Source of the DNA: an uncultured Lachnospiraceae bacterium
GTDB lineage: Bacteria > Bacillota > Clostridia > Lachnospirales > Lachnospiraceae
Reading direction: 5' to 3'
Length of the DNA stretch: 54,030 nt
Assembly (NCBI GenBank): GCA_910578405.1
Contig: CAJTQO010000011.1
Location: forward strand, 27,524 to 81,553
Part shown: positions 48,333-54,030 of the stretch, piece by piece
Layout of the letters: every line of letters starts with the position of its first letter
Position numbering within the stretch: position 1 is the stretch's first letter
Made by a program: the position numbers and the translations under genes
The notes under the pieces: model-generated
Seen by the model: only the letters and a program-made list of their open reading frames with translations
What the model was told of the DNA's origin: nothing
Databases searched by the model: none

Positions 48333-48935
48333 ATGTATCGTTTTTTTAAGACTTTGAAGGCTAATTATCTGATATCGGCCGGTTTGTGTATCCTGTTTGG
48401 AATTACGCTGGTAGTATGGCCGGACATTTCCTCCAGGCTGTTATGCGTCGGGCTGGGCTGTGTATTGGCTCTGACAGGCATAGTGCATCTGGTCACTTTT
48501 TTTATCAGAAGGGATGGGACATTCCTTTCCCGGGTGAGTTTTCTGATAGGGATTGTGCTGGCTGTGTTGGGATGTTGGATTATCGTATATCCATCGGTGT
48601 TAATCCGGTTAATCCCTGTGATAATTGGCGTAATCCTGACGCTGCATGGGGGAAATGACTTGCTGCAGGCAGTGCAATTGCATCGTGGGAAATATGAGAA
48701 ATGGTGGGTGGCGATGCTGTTTGGCATTCTTACCGCTGGTTTTGGCATATTCCTGGTGTGCAATCCTTTCGAAGCAGTGAGCGCTGTGGCAACGCTGATT
48801 GGCGTTTTCCTGATTTTTGACGGGATTTCCGATATTTGGATTATTTCCCGTATTTCCAGGACGGCAAAAGCAGTAGTGGAAACAATGGAAGCTCTGGATG
48901 TGGATGCGGTGGAAATAGTGGAGAAGGAAAAGTAA
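48333..48935 (+). CDS. DUF308/HdeD family membrane protein
   Basis: 200 residues with six short membrane helices in three similar pairs, a pattern of DUF308 (HdeD) proteins: NYLISAGLCILFGITLVVWP, then SFLIGIVLAVLGCWIIVYPS and AMLFGILTAGFGIFLVCNPF, each ending in a Pro-containing turn. The C-terminal 30 residues are acidic and soluble. HdeD of E. coli is tied to acid stress, but most members have no known role. ATG at 48333 with AAGGAG upstream. Confidence 0.88.
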   Translation: MYRFFKTLKANYLISAGLCILFGITLVVWPDISSRLLCVGLGCVLALTGIVHLVTFFIRRDGTFLSRVSFLIGIVLAVLGCWIIVYPSVLIRLIPVIIGVILTLHGGNDLLQAVQLHRGKYEKWWVAMLFGILTAGFGIFLVCNPFEAVSAVATLIGVFLIFDGISDIWIISRISRTAKAVVETMEALDVDAVEIVEKEK

Positions 48936-49027
48936 AAGGATGCAGAGGAAAGAGAGGAGCCAAGCATTTGGCAGTCAGATTACGGGAAAGGGTATGTAAA
49001 ATAGGAGAGGACAGAAGGAGGAAGGGT

Positions 49028-49909
49028 ATGGCAGTTTGTGAAATCAGCAATGGAGAAATTACGGCATCGGTGGACAGTCATGGCGCAGAGCTGAAATCCC
49101 TGCGCAGCGTGGAAAACGGAACGGAGTATATGTGGTGTGGGAATCCGGCGTATTGGGGGAAGACATCGCCCATTTTGTTCCCGTTTATCGGAATGTTGAA
49201 AAATGGGGGATATCGTTTCCGTGGGGAGCCTTATATGATGACGAAACATGGGTTTGCAAGGGATTTGGAATTTAAACTGGTTTCCCATGAGGCGTCGGAG
49301 GTGTGGTTTGCGCTGGATGCCGATGAAAAAACAAAGGAGATTTATCCGTTTGATTTTAAATTGGAAATAGGGTACCGTTTGGAAGGGAAGCAATTGAAGA
49401 CGCTCTGGAGGGTGGAGAATGTGTCGGAGGAAACGATTTATTTTTCTATCGGCGGACATCCGGCGTTTAACTGTCCGCTGCATGAGGGGGACAGACGGGA
49501 GGATTATTACCTGGAATTTGATAAAAAAGACTGCGTCCGTTGCACCGTGATAGGGACGGACGGGCTGGTGGGAGATCATCAGGTAGTCCATGAGCTGGCG
49601 GACGGGTTGCTGCCAGTAAAGGCAGAGCTTTTTGAAAGGGATGCTATGGTAATGGAAGACAGACAGTTGCGGCGGATTTCTTTGCTCACTCCGGATAAAA
49701 AGCCATATGTTACCGTATCGTTCCAGACGCCGGTAGTGGCTGTTTGGACGCCGTCAGTGGTTAAAGCTCCTTTTGTCTGCATTGAGCCTTGGTATGGATT
49801 GTGTGACCATGTGGATTTTGAAGGTTCCTTAGAGGAACGCAAATGGGGGAATGAGGTGCAGCCTGGGAAGCGGTTTGCCGCGGAATACCTGATAGAGGTG
49901 AGAGGGTGA
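49028..49909 (+). CDS. Aldose 1-epimerase family protein
   Basis: 293 residues. Beta-supersandwich fold of the galactose mutarotase family: MWCGNPAYWGKTSPILFPFIG near the N-terminus, MTKHGFARDLEF with catalytic His, SIGGHPAFNCPL with the second His, and VAVWTPSVVKAPFVCIEPWYG with the catalytic Glu. It is closer to the LacX/YeaD-like group than to classic GalM, so a sugar or sugar phosphate is the expected substrate. AGGAGGAAGGG before ATG at 49028. The next gene overlaps by four bases (GTGA). Confidence 0.9.
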   Translation: MAVCEISNGEITASVDSHGAELKSLRSVENGTEYMWCGNPAYWGKTSPILFPFIGMLKNGGYRFRGEPYMMTKHGFARDLEFKLVSHEASEVWFALDADEKTKEIYPFDFKLEIGYRLEGKQLKTLWRVENVSEETIYFSIGGHPAFNCPLHEGDRREDYYLEFDKKDCVRCTVIGTDGLVGDHQVVHELADGLLPVKAELFERDAMVMEDRQLRRISLLTPDKKPYVTVSFQTPVVAVWTPSVVKAPFVCIEPWYGLCDHVDFEGSLEERKWGNEVQPGKRFAAEYLIEVRG

Positions 49910-51030
49910 GAGGAAAGAAGGGCGCAGTGAAAGTGGCAATGGCTTTGTTTCTGTCGGCTGTGGGAGTGACGGCGTTAGCGGGGAGTGGATGCGGACAGGA
50001 GAAAGGGATGGAAAATGTCCCAAAGCGGCAGGCGGAAGAAGTAAGCTTGGAAGGACAGGAGAATATGGATGCGCCAGTCCGGAATTTCACGAATATGTGT
50101 GCCTATAATGGTAAAGTTTATTGTGGCGCCCATGGCTTCTTTGGGGAAGAAATTCCATTGGAAAGCAATGTTTTTACTATATGGGACGATAAAATTTATT
50201 TTGTGGAGAAGGTGCAGGAAGCGTATGACAGCCTGACGGATGAACTGACTCAAATCAAATGTTCCAACCTGGACGGCAGCGGTGTGGAAACGCTGGCGGA
50301 GGATGTATTCCTGGCTGGGGCAGGCTATGAGAAAATAATAGGCAATAAGCTGTTTTATGGCTGCGGATATGATGAAAACCATTGTATGGAATATGCCTGG
50401 GTAGATGTAGAGACGAAGGAGCGCGGCATGGTTTCCACAAACCGGATTGAGGATATCCTGGGGTATGACGGAATTTATTTATATTATCGTGGGATAGACA
50501 GGGAAAGGGAGCAGAATGTGCTTGGCCGTGTACACCTTAAGGAAGGGAAGGATGAGATTCTGGATACTTTTGCGAAGGTGGATGAGGAGGGATATATTGA
50601 AAGCGCAGTTTATGCGGACGGGAAGCTTTATTGCTTTACTCTCGACTATAAGCCGGAAGGATATGATTACCGCACGTTTCATTACCGTATGGATATAAGG
50701 GATAAAGAGACAGGGAAAGCGCTTGGAAAGGTTCCGGCAGATTTTACCGGATCGTCCAACTATTCCTTCCTGGTGCAGGGAGGGAAGGTATACACAGCTA
50801 TGGCAGGGGAAGTGGTGGCAATTTCCATAGATAAAGGGGAGAAATGGACGTTGGCCCGGATGGAGGAAAAGGAATATTGGGGGATTTTGTATTTCATTCC
50901 AGGGGACGGATATCTTTATTATGAAGCAATTGCGGAAGTGGATGAAGAAACAGGAAACAATGATTATTTTTACCGTGTGCCGGAGTCCGGAGGGAAAAAA
51001 GAATTGTTAAGTGAGTGGTACACAGCGTAA
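49906..51030 (+). CDS. Putative lipoprotein with beta-propeller-like repeats
   Basis: 374 residues. Signal sequence (MRGKKGAVKVAMALFLSAVG) with Cys29 as a possible lipobox (LAGSGC, imperfect at -3). The rest is built from about seven or eight short Tyr-rich repeats such as AYNGKVYC, WDDKIYFVE, IGNKLFYG, YDGIYLYY, ADGKLYCF, QGGKVYTA and GDGYLYYE, as in DUF5050-type propellers. Such proteins sit on the cell surface; no enzymatic site is visible. The GTG start overlaps the epimerase stop, so the two are translationally coupled. An alternative ATG would remove much of the signal. Confidence 0.8.
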   Translation: MRGKKGAVKVAMALFLSAVGVTALAGSGCGQEKGMENVPKRQAEEVSLEGQENMDAPVRNFTNMCAYNGKVYCGAHGFFGEEIPLESNVFTIWDDKIYFVEKVQEAYDSLTDELTQIKCSNLDGSGVETLAEDVFLAGAGYEKIIGNKLFYGCGYDENHCMEYAWVDVETKERGMVSTNRIEDILGYDGIYLYYRGIDREREQNVLGRVHLKEGKDEILDTFAKVDEEGYIESAVYADGKLYCFTLDYKPEGYDYRTFHYRMDIRDKETGKALGKVPADFTGSSNYSFLVQGGKVYTAMAGEVVAISIDKGEKWTLARMEEKEYWGILYFIPGDGYLYYEAIAEVDEETGNNDYFYRVPESGGKKELLSEWYTA

Positions 51031-51038
51031 AAATGTGT

Positions 51039-51044
51039 TATAAT
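51039..51044 (+). promoter_or_regulatory. Extended -10 promoter element of ppdK
   Basis: TATAAT preceded by TGT, just after the upstream stop codon and about 40 bases before ppdK. No good -35 at the right distance, so the extended -10 must carry it. Confidence 0.55.
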
Positions 51045-51084
51045 ATGGAAAGTACCAGTAATTTTAATAAAGGAGAAGGAAATA

Positions 51085-53706
51085 ATGGCAAAATGGGTGT
51101 ACTTATTTGAAGAAGGCAGCGCCGACATGAGGAATCTTTTGGGCGGTAAAGGTGCAAACCTGGCGGAAATGACCAGGCTGGGCCTTCCGATACCGCAGGG
51201 GTTTACGGTAACAACGGAAGCATGTACAGACTATTATAACCAGGGGAAGAAGATTTCCGCAGAGATTGAAGCGCAGATTTTCGAAGCGTTGGAAGGGCTG
51301 GAGAAGAAGCAGGGGAAAACGTTTGGAGATACGCAAAACCCGCTTCTGGTATCTGTCCGTTCCGGTGCAAGGGCTTCCATGCCAGGGATGATGGACACGA
51401 TTTTAAATTTAGGGCTGACGGATGTTGCCGTGGAGGGGTTTGCAAAAAAGACAGGCAATCCAAGGTTTGCGTATGACTCTTACCGTAGGTTTATCCAAAT
51501 GTTTTCCGATGTGGTTATGGAAATTCCAAAGTCATATTTTGAAAGGATTTTGGATGAAATCAAAGAGTCTAAGGGTGTGAAATTCGATACGGATTTGACC
51601 GCGGAAGATTTAAAAGAAGTAATCGGGAAATTTAAGCAGGTCTATAAGGATAAAATGGGGACAGACTTCCCGCAAGAGCCAAGAACGCAGTTGATGGAAG
51701 CGGTAAAAGCAGTATTCCGTTCCTGGGATAACGACAGGGCGATTGTATACCGTAGGATGAACGATATTCCTGGCGACTGGGGAACAGCAGTGAACGTACA
51801 GGCTATGGTGTTTGGAAATATGGGCAGCACTTCCGGTACGGGCGTGGCATTTACAAGGAATCCTTCCACAGGCGCAAAAGGCATTTACGGTGAGTATTTG
51901 ATTAATGCGCAGGGGGAGGATGTGGTGGCAGGCATCCGGACGCCACAGCCCATTACGAAGTTACAGGAGGATTTGCCTCAGTGTTACGGACAGTTTATTG
52001 AAATTGCCAATAAGCTGGAAGACCATTACCGTGATATGCAGGATATGGAATTTACCATTGAAGACGGCAAATTGTTTTTCCTGCAGACCAGGAACGGAAA
52101 AAGGACAGCGCAGGCGGCGTTGCAGATTGCCTGCGATTTGGTGGATGAGGGGAAGATTACTCCGCAGGAAGCGGTAACGCGTATAGAAGCGAAATCTTTG
52201 GATCAGTTGCTGCATCCCACCTTTGATGTGGAGGCTTTAAAGGCAGGGACAGTTATCGGACAGGCGCTTCCCGCATCGCCGGGGGCTGCGGCAGGAAAGG
52301 TTTATTTTACGGCGGAAGAGGCGAAAAAAGCTCATGAGTCAGGGGAAAGGGTGATCTTGGTTCGTTTGGAAACTTCCCCGGAGGATATCGAAGGTATGCA
52401 CGCAGCGGAAGGCATCCTGACGGTAAGAGGCGGTATGACCAGTCATGCGGCGGTAGTGGCGCGCGGCATGGGAACTTGCTGTGTATCGGGATGTGGGGAT
52501 ATTTCCATTAATGAGGAAGATAAAGTATTCCAGCTTGGCGGACATGTTTATCATGAAGGGGATTATATTTCCCTGGATGGTTCCAACGGCAAGATATACG
52601 ATGGCGACATTAAGACAGTGGAAGCGTCCATTAGCGGTAATTTTGAAAGAATTATGGAATGGGCGGATTCCTTCCGTAAGCTGCAGGTGCGCACCAATGC
52701 GGACACTCCTGCGGATGCGGCAAATGCTGTAAAGTATGGCGCGGAAGGCATTGGGTTGTGCCGTACGGAGCATATGTTCTTTGAACCGGAGAGGATACCG
52801 AAGATTCGTCAGATGATTTTATCCAGGACCGTTCAGGAGAGGGAGAAGGCATTGAGTGAATTGATTCCTTTCCAGAAAGGGGATTTCAAAGGATTGTATG
52901 AGGCAATGGAGGGAAGGCCGGTAACGATTCGTTTCCTGGATCCCCCGCTCCATGAGTTTGTTCCGACAGAAAAGGATGACATTGATGATCTGGCTGTAAA
53001 AATGATGATGACGGCAGAGGAAGTGCAGGAAATCTGCGACAACCTTCATGAATTCAATCCGATGATGGGTCATAGGGGATGCCGTTTGGCTGTCACATAT
53101 CCGGAAATTGCCCGGATGCAGACAAGAGCTGTTATGGAAGCGGCTATTGAAGTGAACGCGGAAAAAGGCTATGATGTGGTTCCGGAAATTATGATTCCTT
53201 TGGTAGGCGACAAGAAGGAATTGAAGTTTGTGAAGGATGTGGTAGTGGAGACTGCGGAACAGGTGAAGAAAGAGAAAGGGGCGGATATTAAGTACCATGT
53301 GGGAACGATGATTGAAATTCCAAGGGCGGCTTTGCTGGCAGATGAGGTTGCGGAGGAAGCGGAGTTCTTCTCTTTTGGAACCAATGACTTAACGCAGATG
53401 ACATTTGGTTTTTCGAGGGATGATGCAGGAAAGTTCTTAGATGAGTATTATAAGCATAAGATTTATGAGTCGGATCCTTTTGCAAGATTGGATCAGAACG
53501 GAGTTGGACAGTTGGTTAAAATGGCAGCGGAGAAAGGAAGGAAAACCAGACCGGATATTAAGCTTGGTATCTGCGGGGAACATGGCGGGGATCCTTCTTC
53601 GGTGGAATTTTGCCATAGGATTGGGCTGACTTATGTGTCATGCTCGCCTTATAGGGTGCCTATTGCGCGGTTGGCGGCGGCGCAGGCGGCTATATCACAA
53701 AGATAG
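51085..53706 (+). CDS. ppdK: Pyruvate, phosphate dikinase
   Basis: 873 residues, full length. N-terminal ATP-grasp domain (GGKGANLAEMTRLGLPIPQG near 20-40, VSVRSGARASMPGMMDTILN near 90-109), the swivelling phospho-His domain GGMTSHAAVVARGMGTCCVS (His near 454), and the C-terminal PEP/pyruvate barrel with GIGLCRTEHMF, MGHRGCRL, SFGTNDLTQMTFG and LGICGEHGGDP (catalytic Cys near 831). It interconverts PEP + AMP + PPi and pyruvate + ATP + Pi, running either glycolysis (PPi-linked) or gluconeogenesis. AAGGAGAAGG precedes ATG. Ends at a strong terminator. Confidence 0.98.
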   Translation: MAKWVYLFEEGSADMRNLLGGKGANLAEMTRLGLPIPQGFTVTTEACTDYYNQGKKISAEIEAQIFEALEGLEKKQGKTFGDTQNPLLVSVRSGARASMPGMMDTILNLGLTDVAVEGFAKKTGNPRFAYDSYRRFIQMFSDVVMEIPKSYFERILDEIKESKGVKFDTDLTAEDLKEVIGKFKQVYKDKMGTDFPQEPRTQLMEAVKAVFRSWDNDRAIVYRRMNDIPGDWGTAVNVQAMVFGNMGSTSGTGVAFTRNPSTGAKGIYGEYLINAQGEDVVAGIRTPQPITKLQEDLPQCYGQFIEIANKLEDHYRDMQDMEFTIEDGKLFFLQTRNGKRTAQAALQIACDLVDEGKITPQEAVTRIEAKSLDQLLHPTFDVEALKAGTVIGQALPASPGAAAGKVYFTAEEAKKAHESGERVILVRLETSPEDIEGMHAAEGILTVRGGMTSHAAVVARGMGTCCVSGCGDISINEEDKVFQLGGHVYHEGDYISLDGSNGKIYDGDIKTVEASISGNFERIMEWADSFRKLQVRTNADTPADAANAVKYGAEGIGLCRTEHMFFEPERIPKIRQMILSRTVQEREKALSELIPFQKGDFKGLYEAMEGRPVTIRFLDPPLHEFVPTEKDDIDDLAVKMMMTAEEVQEICDNLHEFNPMMGHRGCRLAVTYPEIARMQTRAVMEAAIEVNAEKGYDVVPEIMIPLVGDKKELKFVKDVVVETAEQVKKEKGADIKYHVGTMIEIPRAALLADEVAEEAEFFSFGTNDLTQMTFGFSRDDAGKFLDEYYKHKIYESDPFARLDQNGVGQLVKMAAEKGRKTRPDIKLGICGEHGGDPSSVEFCHRIGLTYVSCSPYRVPIARLAAAQAAISQR

Positions 53707-53741
53707 GCGAAAACCATTTTGGACTTTATATCTAAATAATC

Positions 53742-53782
53742 ATAAGCGTATCATTAGAGATAGTGGTACGCTTATTTTTTTG
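53742..53782 (+). terminator. Terminator of ppdK
   Basis: ATAAGCGTATCA (53742-53753) pairs with TGGTACGCTTAT (53764-53775, one G-U), followed by TTTTTTT. Confidence 0.9.
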
Positions 53783-53798
53783 CCCCGATTTTGCATAT

Positions 53799-53827
53799 TT
53801 GAGCCGACTGCCATTTCCTTATATAAT
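53799..53827 (+). promoter_or_regulatory. Promoter of the right-edge gene
   Basis: -35 TTGAGC (53799-53804), 17-base spacer, -10 TATAAT (53822-53827), 27 bases before the start. Confidence 0.7.
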
Positions 53828-53853
53828 GAAAGCAAAAAAGGACGGTGGCAATT

Positions 53854-54030
53854 ATGAGGGAGAAACTGAATCATTTGTATGTAAACAGCCAAGAGAGGAC
53901 AATCCTGTTACATAGCCTTGTCGAGCTGAAAAATCAGCTCATACAGCAAGGCAGATATACCGACCCTGTTGACGAGCTTATCTTCAAGGTCAGCAATGCT
54001 CCCATTAAGAAATTAAAGGTTGTGGCAGGT
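53854..54030 (+). CDS. Hypothetical protein, 3' end cut by window edge
   Basis: ATG at 53854 is followed by 59 open codons to the window end. The visible part is MREKLNHLYVNSQERTILLH followed by SLVELKNQLIQQGRYTDPVD and a basic end (APIKKLKVV). It is soluble and helical; I recognise no domain. GGACGGTGG lies upstream as a moderate ribosome site. It has its own promoter right behind the ppdK terminator, so it starts a new unit. Confidence 0.65.
   Translation, partial: MREKLNHLYVNSQERTILLHSLVELKNQLIQQGRYTDPVDELIFKVSNAPIKKLKVVAG

Overview
The window looks like a chromosomal segment from a Gram-positive, low-to-mid GC clostridium, most likely Lachnospiraceae. The basis is the gene content: class III fructose-bisphosphatase, pyruvate phosphate dikinase, flagellin, an L-box in front of dapA, a eukaryotic-type HisA, HisIE fused to a barrel domain, and the rho-rpmE-yqhQ-prmC-prfA block. 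Genes have strong AGGAGG-type ribosome binding sites and SigA promoters that often carry an extended -10 (TGTGG followed by TANAAT). The species cannot be named from the sequence alone. No phage, CRISPR array or complete insertion sequence is visible. The only mobile-looking items are a 99-bp palindromic element and a few short repeats.

Left part (1-19.4 kb): a left-edge partial gene with a long leader; a DUF1015 protein; glycogen branching enzyme with a long charged tail; an MscS channel; tRNA-Thr(CGT); an AraC regulator; a chemotaxis receptor; a metal-responsive ArsR/CadC regulator with a separate HMA protein and a Zn/Cd/Pb-type P-ATPase; a candidate small RNA before a double-OB SSB-like gene; a CobO-like protein with a changed P-loop; a lysine riboswitch controlling dapA-dapB-fbp; an Asn/Gly-rich lipoprotein; a eukaryotic-type HisA; and a cold-shock protein.

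Middle (19.4-38.9 kb): a second candidate RNA; a degenerate M23 protein paired with a bactofilin; VanZ; an OFA-type MFS transporter; a HAD phosphatase; a YgiQ radical-SAM protein; an SDR; a flagellin with an insert of about 330 residues; RluA; RecU; hisZ-hisG; a MATE exporter on the opposite strand; and hisD-hisB-hisIE. Histidine synthesis is therefore spread over three transcription units (hisA, hisZG, hisDB-IE). hisC, hisF and hisH are not in the window, although the HisIE protein carries a HisF/HisA-like barrel that has lost its catalytic aspartates.

Right part (38.9-54 kb): yceD-rpmF; rho with a disordered insert; rpmE; yqhQ-prmC-prfA (translation termination); a palindromic element that also ends this unit; an ECF sigma/anti-sigma pair behind an ECF-type promoter; an orphan response regulator with a non-canonical receiver; a DUF308 membrane protein; an aldose-1-epimerase-like gene overlapping a beta-propeller-like lipoprotein; ppdK; and a right-edge partial gene of unknown function.

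No single clearly novel multi-gene system stands out. The best leads are the HisIE fusion to an inactive barrel, the flagellin insert, the inactive M23/bactofilin pair, the orphan receiver-altered regulator next to the ECF operon, and several structured RNAs that match no family I recognise.
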